Source: a virus. From it: DNA of 64,000 nucleotides. The translations under genes and the position numbers were made by a program. The stretch lies in the IMG/VR virus record IMGVR_UViG_3300045282_000227, positions 1 through 64,000 of that record; one strand, 5' to 3'. Under the pieces are notes generated by a model that was not told the origin of the DNA, searched no databases, and saw only the letters and a list, made by a program, of their open reading frames with translations. Of the stretch, positions 14,577 through 22,431 are shown piece after piece (positions within the stretch are counted from its first letter, which is position 1; each line of letters begins with the position of its first letter).

Positions 14577-14887
14577 ATCTCGAAACGAAACACTTGGTTC
14601 TGATGAATGCCGTCGTGGCTCGCACGACTCTGAGCACCATGCACGATGCTCGTGAATTCTCCAAGACCGACTCGACCCTGAAAGCCCTCCGTGAAGCAGG
14701 GCACGCCATCGACATCTACGACGTCGGCCGTCATCGCTTTGCCAAGTTCTACTTCGGCGACCAGGCGATCGAAGTCCATGTTGGTCCGAAGCCCGATCGT
14801 CCGAAGATCGGTGCGCCGGATGCAGGTCCAGAATCTCCGGATCCGGGCACCCCGGGTACGACCATCCCAACGGCCCTCGCGGCCTAA
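14573..14887 (+). CDS. Small protein with Pro/Gly-rich tail (104 aa)
   Basis: ATG 14573 overlaps the previous stop. Residues 1-70 form a compact alpha/beta domain (KALREAGHAIDIYDVGRHRF). The last 30 residues are a flexible GPESPDPGTPGTT tail. Not recognised. Confidence 0.75.
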   Translation: MNLETKHLVLMNAVVARTTLSTMHDAREFSKTDSTLKALREAGHAIDIYDVGRHRFAKFYFGDQAIEVHVGPKPDRPKIGAPDAGPESPDPGTPGTTIPTALAA

Positions 14888-14901
14888 CTCGAGAGATCAA
14901 A

Positions 14902-15276
14902 ATGAAACGTGAAACTCTTCGCAAGAAAGAACGCTTGAACAAACTGGCCGACCATCTCGAAAATTCTGTTCTCGACAAGGAATACAATCACGGCTCGTAT
15001 TGTGGCAAGAACTTGTGCCGGACGACTCATTGCGCTCTAGGTCATGCGGCGGCAACCAAAGGGAAATTCCCGGGCCTGCAACTCGATTTCGATCAATTCG
15101 GCGTCCTGATCAATCTGACCGGAAGCTGGTGCGACGAGGACATCGAAGCTGATCGATACTTCGGCGACAAAGCATACAGGACCATTTTCGGCGGTGGTGC
15201 GTTCAAGTCGTATAAACCGAAGCGCAAGACGGTTATCAAGCGCATCCGCCAGTTCAGCAATTCACTCCAGGACTAA
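14902..15276 (+). CDS. Paralogous small protein A, CALGHA/YFG/SYK type (124 aa)
   Basis: Pairs with the gene at 15422: both share CALG(H/L)A, FPGLxLxF, a YFGxxAxxxIF segment, a SYK motif and a KTVIxxIRxF helix. This copy also has GSYCGKNLCRTTHC, which with the next Cys may bind zinc. ATG 14902 follows CTCGAGAGATCAAA, a weak site. Function unknown. Confidence 0.8.
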   Translation: MKRETLRKKERLNKLADHLENSVLDKEYNHGSYCGKNLCRTTHCALGHAAATKGKFPGLQLDFDQFGVLINLTGSWCDEDIEADRYFGDKAYRTIFGGGAFKSYKPKRKTVIKRIRQFSNSLQD

Positions 15277-15279
15277 GAC

Positions 15280-15411
15280 ATGCTCAACTCAATCTTCATC
15301 TTCGTCCTGCGATTGACTCGCAAGGAAGTGTCAGACGGAAACTTCTGCATGGTACTGGCAGAGCTCGTGGCGACCGTGGTAATCGTCGCTATCATCCGCA
15401 ACACGCACTGA
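15280..15411 (+). CDS. Small membrane protein (43 aa)
   Basis: Starts at ATG 15280, three bases after the previous stop. The first 10 residues are hydrophobic (MLNSIFIFVL), and residues 22-39 form a good membrane helix (MVLAELVATVVIVAII). It lies between the two paralogues at 14902 and 15422. Confidence 0.65.
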   Translation: MLNSIFIFVLRLTRKEVSDGNFCMVLAELVATVVIVAIIRNTH

Positions 15412-15421
15412 GGAGAACGAA

Positions 15422-15817
15422 ATGTTCACTCGCGAAAACGAACGTCAGTACTTGCGCCTCGATAAACTCGTGGAAGCCCTGCGCGGCCTTGGTCCTGATC
15501 ATTACTACCACGGAGCCTATGTGTATAAAGGCTTTGGTGCAAAGGCCGGACACATGCAGTATTGTGCACTTGGCTTGGCTGTCACTCTCAAAGACATCTT
15601 CCCGGGTTTGCACCTACAGTTCAGTGGATACAATATCGTTCTTGCTCCTGGATACGAACACCTATCAGTGCGTTTTGTCACTGACAAGTACTTTGGCCGC
15701 AGAGCGAACCAATACATCTTCAGAAATGGTTGTTTGTCGTCATACAAAGGCACCCCGAACCTGAAGACAGTCATTCGCCACATCAGAACCTTTCAGAAGA
15801 AAATGCTACGCGCATGA
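15422..15817 (+). CDS. Paralogous small protein B, CALGLA/YFG/SYK type (131 aa)
   Basis: Second copy of the family described at 14902, with YCALGLAVTLKDIFPGLHLQF, DKYFGRRANQYIF, SSYKG and KTVIRHIRTF. It lacks the first copy's Cys cluster. ATG 15422 follows GAGGAGAACGAA. Function unknown. Confidence 0.8.
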   Translation: MFTRENERQYLRLDKLVEALRGLGPDHYYHGAYVYKGFGAKAGHMQYCALGLAVTLKDIFPGLHLQFSGYNIVLAPGYEHLSVRFVTDKYFGRRANQYIFRNGCLSSYKGTPNLKTVIRHIRTFQKKMLRA

Positions 15818-16023
15818 AAGTTCAGCTCGCCCATCTATTCAGAACACGTGGGCACCTGTCCCACCTGGCTGAGTTCGACCAAGGATGGATCGAGGGCGAT
15901 CTGATAGCTGGTGACGAACGCTGCAACATCATCAACTCCGAGGGTAACTTCCTAGTCAAGGGCGCTACTCCTGAGTTCATCAAGACCTTAAAAGATAAGG
16001 GTCTTCTGAGGAAAACCAGTTGA
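15814..16023 (+). CDS. Small protein of unknown function (69 aa)
   Basis: ATG 15814 overlaps the preceding stop (ATGA). Acidic, beta-rich middle (GWIEGDLIAGDERCNI) and helical end. Its stop codon lies in the -35 box of the next promoter. Confidence 0.74.
   Translation: MKVQLAHLFRTRGHLSHLAEFDQGWIEGDLIAGDERCNIINSEGNFLVKGATPEFIKTLKDKGLLRKTS
15982..16005 (+). terminator. Possible terminator hairpin
   Basis: AAGACCTT-AAAAGAT-AAGGGTCTT: an 8-bp stem with one bulged G at the 3' end of a gene and just before the promoter at 16020. There is no U-run behind it, so the call is weak. Confidence 0.3.
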
Positions 16024-16048
16024 CATCTGATATACATTATCGTACAAT
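16020..16048 (+). promoter_or_regulatory. Sigma70-like promoter TTGACA-17-TACAAT
   Basis: -35 at 16020-16025 contains the TGA stop of the previous gene; -10 at 16043-16048. It drives the polynucleotide kinase gene. Confidence 0.74.
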
Positions 16049-16075
16049 CAGAACACATTGAAGTAGGACTGTAAG

Positions 16076-16981
16076 ATGACAAAGGAAGCGATTCTGACAA
16101 TTGGTGTTTCGGCTTCGGGTAAGTCTACCTGGGCGTTCAATGAACAATCTCGACAACGCGCTCTCGGTCAGGAATGTGTGACAATCGAACGCGATCGATT
16201 TCGCCGCGCCATCTATGTCAACAAGAACATGGGTGAACAGTTCAAGTGGAATTTTTGGAACTGGAAGTGGGAGAACGAAGTCAACGAATTGCAAGATGCT
16301 GCCCTGAAAGAGGTCATCCGGGCCGGCGCCAATGTTATCATCTCCGACACGAACCTGAATCCCAAGACTCGCGAGGCTCTGACCAAGCGTCTCGAAGATG
16401 CTGGTTTTGTCGTCAAGCACCAAGTGTTCGATATCTCTTTCGAAGACGCCGTCAAGCGCGACATCAACCGAGACTATCCGGTTGGTGCTTTCGTGATTGC
16501 CAAGCAGATGCAGCAGTTCCAGGAACAGTTCGGCGAGAAGCTCGTCGTGATGGATCCGACACTCCCGAAGGCGGCGATCGTCGACATCGACGGCACCGTG
16601 GCCCTGATGAATGGCCGCAAGCCATACGACTGGATGCGAGTGATCGAAGACCTGCCGCATGAGCCGGTTGTCGACATGGTCCACGGTCTGGCTGCAGGTG
16701 GCCACAAGATCCTGTTCACTTCGGGTCGCGATAGCGTCTGCCGCTTGGCCACCGAGACCTGGCTGAACACGGTGTTCGGCAGCATCGACTTCCACTTGTT
16801 CATGCGTCCAGCAGACGACATGCGCAAGGATTCGATCATCAAGCGTGAGCTGTTCGAAGAGCACATCGAACCGTTCTACAATGTCAAGGTTGTCCTAGAC
16901 GATCGTCCACAGGTCACCGATTTGTGGCGCTCGATGGGACTGAACGTCGTACAAATCGGCAACCCATACGTGAGGTTCTAA
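16076..16981 (+). CDS. pseT: Polynucleotide 5'-kinase / 3'-phosphatase (T4 Pnk type)
   Basis: 301 aa, the same length as T4 Pnk. Kinase domain: P-loop GVSASGKST at residues 10-18 and the ERDRFR segment. Phosphatase domain: acylphosphatase motif DIDGT at 170-174, FTSGRDS, then the KRELFEEHI and LDDRPQV motifs of the HAD type. The enzyme heals RNA ends (5'-OH to 5'-P, removes 2',3'-cyclic phosphate) so that RNA ligase can rejoin cut tRNAs. The ligases at 36443 and 27056 are its expected partners. Promoter at 16020; the ribosome binding site AGTAGGA is fairly weak. Confidence 0.95.
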   Translation: MTKEAILTIGVSASGKSTWAFNEQSRQRALGQECVTIERDRFRRAIYVNKNMGEQFKWNFWNWKWENEVNELQDAALKEVIRAGANVIISDTNLNPKTREALTKRLEDAGFVVKHQVFDISFEDAVKRDINRDYPVGAFVIAKQMQQFQEQFGEKLVVMDPTLPKAAIVDIDGTVALMNGRKPYDWMRVIEDLPHEPVVDMVHGLAAGGHKILFTSGRDSVCRLATETWLNTVFGSIDFHLFMRPADDMRKDSIIKRELFEEHIEPFYNVKVVLDDRPQVTDLWRSMGLNVVQIGNPYVRF

Positions 16982-17310
16982 TGAACACCGAAAAACTCAA
17001 ACTCGTTGGTACCGTTGACCCATGCGCTGACGGCTTCGTCATCGGCGGCCTGAAGCCGGGCACCAAGATTTACATCGAAGAACCTGTTCCGAAGCCTGTC
17101 AAATTGGAAATCAATGTCGACGAAGCCCAGACTCTTCTGACGCTCTTGCAGTTTGTCGGTGGCGACCCTACGGCAACTCGTCGAGGTCACGTACTAGACA
17201 TCGAAAACAAGTTGTATGCTCTGGGAATCACGAAGCTGGATACACACAAGTTCTTGGATCAAGCTCGGACATACGCAGGCGCCTTGTACATCGGTGCACC
17301 GAAGCCGTAA
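16981..17310 (+). CDS. Protein of unknown function (109 aa)
   Basis: ATG 16981 overlaps the pnk stop (TAATG). The N-terminal 40 residues are beta-rich (GTVDPCADGFVIGGLKPGTK), then an EAQTLLTLLQFVGG helix and a C-terminal helical part. Not recognised. Overlaps the next start by one base. Confidence 0.76.
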   Translation: MNTEKLKLVGTVDPCADGFVIGGLKPGTKIYIEEPVPKPVKLEINVDEAQTLLTLLQFVGGDPTATRRGHVLDIENKLYALGITKLDTHKFLDQARTYAGALYIGAPKP

Positions 17311-17495
17311 TGCCGATCTACGAATTTCAATGTAAGGTCTGTGGGAAGCGTTATGAGGTCTTACAGCGCTATGACGATCCGCTGCCGAAGTGTTCATGTG
17401 GTCTCACAGACGAAAGAATGGATCGCTTGATCTCTGCCGGGAACTTTGAACTCAAAGGCACCGGTTGGTACAAGACAGATTTCAAAGGAGGCTAG
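17310..17495 (+). CDS. FmdB-type zinc ribbon protein (61 aa)
   Basis: MPIYEFQCKVCGKRYEVL is the classic start of FmdB/CxxC regulatory zinc ribbons, followed by the second half of the ribbon, KCSCG (residues 28-32). The four Cys would bind one zinc. Family members are thought to regulate or assist other proteins; the phage role is unknown. Confidence 0.85.
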   Translation: MPIYEFQCKVCGKRYEVLQRYDDPLPKCSCGLTDERMDRLISAGNFELKGTGWYKTDFKGG

Positions 17496-17497
17496 AC

Positions 17498-17713
17498 ATG
17501 CGTTGGGTGAATCCAGAAGCGAAAGAAGGTGATTGTCGCGATCGTTCGGGCTTCCTTTGGACTCGGAAGACGAACATCATCACCAAAGAAACTCGTTGGC
17601 TCGAATTCGCTAGCTGGCGAGAGGTCTACACGTCGTCCAAGAATGGATACTATTGGGCTGTCGTCTGGTGGCACGACCAGGAAGGAATTACAGGATTTCT
17701 GTTGACAACGTAG
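17498..17713 (+). CDS. Small Trp-rich protein of unknown function (71 aa)
   Basis: ATG 17498 follows AAAGGAGGCTAGAC, an almost ideal ribosome binding site that overlaps the end of the FmdB gene. Beta-rich and very Trp-rich (ETRWLEFASWREVY, YYWAVVWWHD). The next promoter overlaps its 3' end. Confidence 0.76.
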   Translation: MRWVNPEAKEGDCRDRSGFLWTRKTNIITKETRWLEFASWREVYTSSKNGYYWAVVWWHDQEGITGFLLTT

Positions 17714-17730
17714 TCGGAATACTCTATACT
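17702..17730 (+). promoter_or_regulatory. Sigma70-like promoter TTGACA-17-TATACT
   Basis: -35 at 17702-17707 inside the 3' end of the preceding gene, -10 at 17725-17730. Transcription should begin near 17737, just before two close ATG codons (17739, 17751). Confidence 0.72.
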
Positions 17731-17750
17731 ATATCTAAATGGAGACGACA

Positions 17751-17993
17751 ATGGACAAGATCAGAATCGAACCGCTAACGCTTTCAACAGGCGAGCATTC
17801 CGAGACTGAACGAGTCGTAGTCGAGTCCATTTCGAGGCATGTAGATCGAGTCTGGACAGGTTCCAGGAGTATCGACTATCACGATGTCTATACCGAACAG
17901 TTCAGAGACGACGAGGCCGAGGCATATTGCAAAGCCTGGGCTCCGATCTGGAAAGATCAGAAACCCTTCCCAATTGGTTCACGCTTCGACTAG
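17751..17993 (+). CDS. Small acidic protein of unknown function (80 aa)
   Basis: Two starts are possible. ATG 17751 has GGAGA 5 bases upstream and is given here; ATG 17739 (METTM...) would be almost leaderless. The product is soluble and acidic with aromatic residues (DYHDVYTEQFRDDEAEAY). Not recognised. Confidence 0.74.
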   Translation: MDKIRIEPLTLSTGEHSETERVVVESISRHVDRVWTGSRSIDYHDVYTEQFRDDEAEAYCKAWAPIWKDQKPFPIGSRFD

Positions 17994-18003
17994 GAGTTTC
18001 AAA

Positions 18004-18204
18004 ATGGCCGACAAGAATATGTTCCTCGTGACTGCAGGATGGCGCAAAGGGCAGATCGGTGAAAAGGTCTCGCACTACTCCGCCAAGAAATACACCTGGT
18101 ATGTCATGCGCTTCCCGAACGAGGACATGCTCGCGCACATCCAAATCGAGCACGTAGTCCGTGCACCGAAACCGGCCGAAGTGGTCGAAGAACCCAAAGT
18201 CTGA
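18004..18204 (+). CDS. Small beta-rich protein of unknown function (66 aa)
   Basis: ATG 18004 follows CTAGGAGTTTCAAA. The sequence KNMFLVTAGWRKGQIGEKV... KYTWYVMRFPNEDMLAHIQIEHVV has the look of a small SH3/KOW-like barrel with a Pro/Glu tail. Function unknown. Confidence 0.75.
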   Translation: MADKNMFLVTAGWRKGQIGEKVSHYSAKKYTWYVMRFPNEDMLAHIQIEHVVRAPKPAEVVEEPKV

Positions 18205-18214
18205 GGAGACTGAC

Positions 18215-19204
18215 ATGGCACATGAATTATCCATCCGCGAAAACGGTTTCGCCGAAATGGCATTCACTGGCTCGCGAGACGCAATCTGGCACGGTCTTGG
18301 TCAGAGCATCAAACCCGATGCCTCACTCGATGAGTGGAAGAAAGAAGCCGGCATGGACTGGGAAGTCCACGAAAGCCCGGGTAGCTATACTCGAGTGGTC
18401 GGTACCACAACCGAACAGCTTCAGATTCCCGATCGCAAGGTTCTCTTCCGCTCGGACAACGGCGCGATGCTCGGCATGGTCGGCACCGAGTTCAAGGTCG
18501 TCAACCCAGGCACCGTGATCGACTTCTTCAAGGACCTGGTCGAGCAGTTCGGCTTCCGTCTCAGCACGGCAGGTTGCCTGTTCGGTGGCAAGAAGTTTTG
18601 GGCCCTGGCAGACACCGGCAAGTCGGGTGAAGTCAGCACCGGTGACCGGATCGATGGTCACTTGCTCCTGACCACCGCAGTCGACGGCACGATGTCGACG
18701 CAAGGTCGATTCACAAGCACCCGAGTGGTTTGCAATAACACACTCAGCATTGCACTTTCTGGAGTCAGCGCCCGTCCCATCGTCCGAGTCACTCACAAGC
18801 GTGACTTCGATGCATCGGCCGTGAAGATCGATCTCGGTGTCATCGACAAGGGCTGGGTCCAGTTCATGGACAACATGAAGAAGCTCTCGAACACGAAGAT
18901 GGGCCCGACCCAGACTCGTGACTTCTTCGAAGAGCAACTGTTCGACCCGGACCGTTCCAAGAACGACCAAACCTGGTCCATCCAGCGTGAAGTGGATCGC
19001 TTGATCAACCTGGCGCTCAGTGGCTCGGGTAGTGACATGTCCAAAGGCACGGCCTATGGTGCTCTCAATGCGGTCACGGAGTACTTCACCCATGGTACTG
19101 GTCGCCGTGAAGCATCGCGACAGTTCTGGGATGCATACGCCGGCGCCGGCGATTCGAAGAAGCAGGTCCTGTACCGCGCTCTGATGCGTAAGGTAGCGGC
19201 ATGA
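18215..19204 (+). CDS. DUF932 phage/plasmid protein (329 aa)
   Basis: The N-terminal motif TGSRDAIWHGLGQSI and the internal TRVVCNNTLSIALSG are the hallmarks of DUF932 (phage/plasmid-like protein family). Family length is about 300-400 aa. The role is unproven; members are found on plasmids and phages and some have been linked to protection from host restriction, which I regard as inference here. ATG 18215 follows GAGGAGACTGAC. Overlaps the next start by four bases. Confidence 0.85.
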   Translation: MAHELSIRENGFAEMAFTGSRDAIWHGLGQSIKPDASLDEWKKEAGMDWEVHESPGSYTRVVGTTTEQLQIPDRKVLFRSDNGAMLGMVGTEFKVVNPGTVIDFFKDLVEQFGFRLSTAGCLFGGKKFWALADTGKSGEVSTGDRIDGHLLLTTAVDGTMSTQGRFTSTRVVCNNTLSIALSGVSARPIVRVTHKRDFDASAVKIDLGVIDKGWVQFMDNMKKLSNTKMGPTQTRDFFEEQLFDPDRSKNDQTWSIQREVDRLINLALSGSGSDMSKGTAYGALNAVTEYFTHGTGRREASRQFWDAYAGAGDSKKQVLYRALMRKVAA

Positions 19205-19296
19205 CCGACATCGTGCTCAAGATCATCGCCTTCGCGGTGGTCTTGGGTCTCGGGGCCTTGTGGTTCTATGTCAAAGGAAATCGAAGTGACGACTAA
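19201..19296 (+). CDS. Very small membrane protein (31 aa)
   Basis: MTDIVLKIIAFAVVLGLGALWFYV with KGNRSDD at the end: one membrane helix and a short charged tail. ATG 19201 overlaps the DUF932 stop (ATGA), and its end overlaps 19268 by 29 bases. Supported by coupling and composition only. Confidence 0.6.
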   Translation: MTDIVLKIIAFAVVLGLGALWFYVKGNRSDD

Positions 19297-19507
19297 ATTC
19301 CAACAGGCAAATGCGTACGATCTCCTTTGCCTCATGTTCGTTTACCTGAAACTGTCACATCAGGTCGACTGGTCGTGGTGGTGGATCATGCTGCCGTGGT
19401 ATGGCCAGATCGCGATCATGTTCTTCGCAGAAATCTTCGCACACGTGTACGCCGAAAGTCAAGGAAAGATTTCAATCGTCGATTTACTTCGCAAAGAAAA
19501 AGGTTGA
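19268..19507 (+). CDS. Small membrane protein (79 aa)
   Basis: The centre (residues 36-65, WSWWWIMLPWYGQIAIMFFA) is a strong membrane segment, with an earlier hydrophobic stretch YDLLCLMFVYLKL. The end is charged. Its stop TGA is inside the next -35 box. Function unknown. Confidence 0.75.
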   Translation: MSKEIEVTTKFQQANAYDLLCLMFVYLKLSHQVDWSWWWIMLPWYGQIAIMFFAEIFAHVYAESQGKISIVDLLRKEKG

Positions 19508-19532
19508 CTTCTGATTCGGGATACAGTATCAT
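19504..19532 (+). promoter_or_regulatory. Sigma70-like promoter TTGACT-17-TATCAT
   Basis: -35 at 19504-19509, -10 at 19527-19532. ATG 19539 is 6 bases downstream, so the message is expected to be leaderless. Confidence 0.72.
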
Positions 19533-19538
19533 TTGAGA

Positions 19539-19772
19539 ATGGAAAAGAAACGTCTAACGCTAAAGAAAGTGAACAGCGAATTGAAATCGCTCGGTTTGTC
19601 CGTTGAACTTGTCCAAGGTCGCGGATATTTCTACTTCTCGGGTGAAGACGTTTTGACCTGTCGCATGGAAACTGGTGTCTATGGTGCGGGTCAGCAGTTG
19701 AACAACCTGACCCTTGACCAATGGATCGAAGAGGCTCGTGAGCGAGCCGAAGACGCAAAGGCCAATCAATGA
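19539..19772 (+). CDS. Small protein of unknown function (77 aa), leaderless start
   Basis: ATG 19539 lies exactly 6 bases after TATCAT. Alpha/beta protein: a basic helix (KKRLTLKKVNSELKSLGL), beta strands (ELVQGRGYFYFSGEDVL) and a C-terminal acidic helix. The GYFYF strand is reminiscent of small DNA/RNA-binding proteins. Not recognised. Confidence 0.76.
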   Translation: MEKKRLTLKKVNSELKSLGLSVELVQGRGYFYFSGEDVLTCRMETGVYGAGQQLNNLTLDQWIEEARERAEDAKANQ

Positions 19773-19805
19773 AATCGTTTTCTATCCGATGATCAAAACC
19801 AAGTA

Positions 19806-20222
19806 ATGGACAAGTTCGTGACCAAACTCGTATTCCACAAAGACGGCACACTTCCCATCGGAGACGAGATCTTTGTCTTCGGATCGAATTTTGCGGGCAT
19901 TCACGGAGCCGGTGCGGCTCGAGTGGCGTACGATTCGTTCGGAGCCAAATGGGGCGAAGGTGAGGGCGTGACAGGTGATTGCTATGCGATCCCGACCAAG
20001 GACTACTCGCTCAAGACTCTCCCGCTTCGTGCCATAGAACTTGCGATCCTGGCGTTCTGTGACGAGGCCGCTCGGTGGAAGCACACCGATGTCTACTTCG
20101 TGACCCGAGTCGGCTGTGGTCTGGCTGGCTACAAGGACTCAGACATAGCACCGCTCTTCAAGAAGTGCATGCAGAGCACCAACTTCGACTTCCCTGAGAA
20201 CTGGAAGGAATACTTGTTATGA
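19806..20222 (+). CDS. Macro-domain-like protein (138 aa)
   Basis: The pattern EIFVFGSNFAGIHGAGAARVA, then YAIPTKD, and VTRVGCGLAGYKDSDIAPLF is that of a short family of macro-domain-like phage and bacterial proteins. FGSN...HGAGAA corresponds to the macro motif that binds ADP-ribose, and GCGLAGY to the second phosphate loop. Likely substrate: an ADP-ribose derivative (inference). In this phage the same theme recurs with Nudix, SLOG and NADAR proteins. ATG 19806; the upstream sequence lacks a good ribosome binding site. Confidence 0.72.
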   Translation: MDKFVTKLVFHKDGTLPIGDEIFVFGSNFAGIHGAGAARVAYDSFGAKWGEGEGVTGDCYAIPTKDYSLKTLPLRAIELAILAFCDEAARWKHTDVYFVTRVGCGLAGYKDSDIAPLFKKCMQSTNFDFPENWKEYLL

Positions 20223-20485
20223 GCATCGTTGACACTTCACATCTGTTCGGCGTTGGACTGCGTGTGTTCATCGAGCAGTATTGCAAGCTGAACCAGACAC
20301 GGTACTCGTTTGCGATGCTGCACCAGGGTGGTTATGACCATGCCGTCAAGCAGTTCTTTATCCACTCGGATCAGCTCGATCAGTACCAAGAGGGCGTGAT
20401 TCCGGATTGGATGAAGGACGTCTTCATCGTGAACGAACTGGACTATTTCAATCAGAACTTCTTTCAGAAGAGAGTCGTCAAATGA
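20219..20485 (+). CDS. Protein of unknown function (88 aa)
   Basis: ATG 20219 overlaps the macro-like gene's stop. Soluble, alpha/beta, with aromatic residues and DYFNQNFFQKR at the end. Not recognised; translated with its neighbours on both sides (ATGA). Confidence 0.76.
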   Translation: MSIVDTSHLFGVGLRVFIEQYCKLNQTRYSFAMLHQGGYDHAVKQFFIHSDQLDQYQEGVIPDWMKDVFIVNELDYFNQNFFQKRVVK

Positions 20486-20838
20486 AAAAGGCAAGAGAGA
20501 ACATGACCGTCGAAGAACTCCACGAGAAGCGTCTCGAGGTTCTCGACACCATCCGCGAGTTGCATACGACCGTGCACCTGGAAGAGCAGTCGATGGTCAT
20601 CCTGAAGAAGGTGATCCAATCGGTCGGCAACCTCATCCAGCTCAACCGTCGTGAGCTCATCAGCGACTACGACGACCTGCTCGATGGCAACCTGACGACT
20701 CTGGTTCGCCACTACAATCGACAACGCCACCACAATCGTGTTTGCGTCCGAGAGCTCGGCGAGACCTTGAAAGCGGCAAAGGTCGCCGTCAAAGAGTTGA
20801 GCCGCGAAATCAGTTATCTGGAAAGGGAACTGCCATGA
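20482..20838 (+). CDS. Long coiled-coil protein (118 aa)
   Basis: Almost entirely helical with heptad pattern (TVEELHEKRLEVLDTIRELH at the start; VAVKELSREISYLERELP at the end). No enzyme motif. It may be a scaffold or oligomerisation protein. ATGA overlaps at both ends. Confidence 0.75.
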   Translation: MKKARENMTVEELHEKRLEVLDTIRELHTTVHLEEQSMVILKKVIQSVGNLIQLNRRELISDYDDLLDGNLTTLVRHYNRQRHHNRVCVRELGETLKAAKVAVKELSREISYLERELP

Positions 20839-21023
20839 ATTTTCTCTGCATGATGATCTTGCACTTCGGCATGGGCAACCCGGTGTTCTGTCATAACGAC
20901 GAACGCCAATATCCCGTGCACCCGCCGCATCGTCACTATCAGCCGTACTACCCACCGGAGCCAGGTCCGACTCCTTGCCCGGTGCCCGATACCTATGGTG
21001 TCTGCACCAAACCAGGCGGCTGA
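20835..21023 (+). CDS. Small Pro/His/Tyr-rich protein (62 aa)
   Basis: A hydrophobic start (MNFLCMMILHFGMG) that could anchor or export it, then a Pro-rich tail with PPHRHYQPYYPPEPGPTPCP. Function unknown. Confidence 0.65.
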   Translation: MNFLCMMILHFGMGNPVFCHNDERQYPVHPPHRHYQPYYPPEPGPTPCPVPDTYGVCTKPGG

Positions 21024-21024
21024 G

Positions 21025-21558
21025 ATGACCACCGAACTTGAACAGGTCAAAGCGGAACTCGAGAAGGCGCGTGAATGTGTCCGTGCCATCAAGATCCGAC
21101 TTCACTTCATGGACTGGCCAGCCGAGTCATTCTGGAACGCTGGCTCGGAAGAATCTCCGTGGTGGATCTCTGACTGGCGCTACGAAATTGGCCTGATCGA
21201 GAACGTGCTTCACGGCACTCCGATCACCCAACCCGAGAAGCCAGACGATACGCAGCCCGCAAATGTCTTGGCCGAAAAGGGTCTGCTCCCGAGAGCCTGG
21301 AAGGATCCAGATAACGCACAACCACTCCCACCTGGAACCCAGGCGTTCTTGCTCGGACACGAGTACAAGACACTCGGTGGTGACACCGTCAAGCTCGTCA
21401 CCATCTCTAACGGTGGAACTGACTACGAATGCATGGCCGATGAAGCCGGCGTTCACAGATACACTCGTCGATTCAACACATGGGAATTTGGTCGGACCAC
21501 TGGTTCACCAATCGACTGCCCAAAGAACCTCGTCCCTGTAGTCCGGAGATTCAAATGA
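21025..21558 (+). CDS. Protein of unknown function (177 aa)
   Basis: N-terminal coiled coil (ELEQVKAELEKARECVRAIK), a Trp-rich middle and a C-terminal beta-rich domain (QAFLLGHEYKTLGGDTVKL). Not recognised. ATG 21025 follows the previous stop by one base; ATGA overlap with the next gene. Confidence 0.77.
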   Translation: MTTELEQVKAELEKARECVRAIKIRLHFMDWPAESFWNAGSEESPWWISDWRYEIGLIENVLHGTPITQPEKPDDTQPANVLAEKGLLPRAWKDPDNAQPLPPGTQAFLLGHEYKTLGGDTVKLVTISNGGTDYECMADEAGVHRYTRRFNTWEFGRTTGSPIDCPKNLVPVVRRFK

Positions 21559-21824
21559 TCAAGGGCAAGGATTTCGATCTGTCCAACAAGGATGAGATTC
21601 AGTATGATGCGTTCATACCGAACTTCTCGCGGAACAAGCACGATCGTCATGACATCATGTCACGCGAACTCTGGCTCAGCGAAGTCGAAACGCACGGGTT
21701 CATTGACTATGACGGCTACGGTGATGCAGTGACCGATGATGGCACGATCCTCCAGCGCATTCGACCTTCGATCGCCAAGGACCTCCATCCGATGGCTACC
21801 TGGATCGTCTGGTACAACCGATGA
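21555..21824 (+). CDS. Protein of unknown function (89 aa)
   Basis: ATG 21555 overlaps the previous stop. Acidic, Asp-rich (DYDGYGDAVTDDG) and ends WIVWYNR. Not recognised. Confidence 0.75.
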   Translation: MIKGKDFDLSNKDEIQYDAFIPNFSRNKHDRHDIMSRELWLSEVETHGFIDYDGYGDAVTDDGTILQRIRPSIAKDLHPMATWIVWYNR

Positions 21825-22234
21825 GCGACTTCCCGAAACTGAATGTCAGAACCGGCAACGGCAGTGGACTCGAAATCCAATGTAAGTTACCAGAGGCCTT
21901 CAACTGCGTAGAGTTCACCCTTCGTGGTGATGTTCCACAGACGATCTTGATGGCACCGTGGATGCAGTTCGAACCAGCCGCTCTGGCAGACTTCCGTCAG
22001 AAAATGGCCTATGAGATTGCACGCCGCGCCGAAGTTCACGATGATCTCATCAAGGAAGTGACTCACCTCCAAGAACAGGTGGAAACTCTGCATCAGATAA
22101 TGGATCGTCGTCACACAACCCAAGAGACGACATTCAAGATGTGGAAGAACGACCGTGCGAAGGCAGGCTTCCCTGAAGACTTCTCAGACATCAACTGGCC
22201 ACCCGAAATGATGAGCGGATACGACCGAGTATGA
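21821..22234 (+). CDS. Protein of unknown function (137 aa)
   Basis: ATGA-coupled to both neighbours. Beta-rich first half (EIQCKLPEAFNCVEFTLRG), then a long helix with coiled-coil pattern (VTHLQEQVETLHQIMDRRH). Not recognised. Confidence 0.75.
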   Translation: MSDFPKLNVRTGNGSGLEIQCKLPEAFNCVEFTLRGDVPQTILMAPWMQFEPAALADFRQKMAYEIARRAEVHDDLIKEVTHLQEQVETLHQIMDRRHTTQETTFKMWKNDRAKAGFPEDFSDINWPPEMMSGYDRV

Positions 22235-22431
22235 AGACTCTCGAATACAACACAGGTGATCCCATCGAGAAAGGTGTCTATGCGTGCCGAGTCGATGGCA
22301 AGATGCCTCCATTCCACGAGGACAAGTTCCTGATGTGGTTCGATGGTGACTGGGGTTACCTCGGAAGCGACCAGAGCTATCGAGGTGTCGTCCACGGATG
22401 GATTGGTCCACTGAGCAGGACGAGATCATGA
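22231..22431 (+). CDS. Small Trp/Gly-rich protein (66 aa)
   Basis: KGVYACRVDGKMPPFHEDKF followed by LMWFDGDWGYLGS: a beta-rich pattern seen in small phage proteins that resemble single WW- or SH3-like folds. Function unknown. ATGA overlaps at both ends. Confidence 0.74.
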   Translation: MKTLEYNTGDPIEKGVYACRVDGKMPPFHEDKFLMWFDGDWGYLGSDQSYRGVVHGWIGPLSRTRS

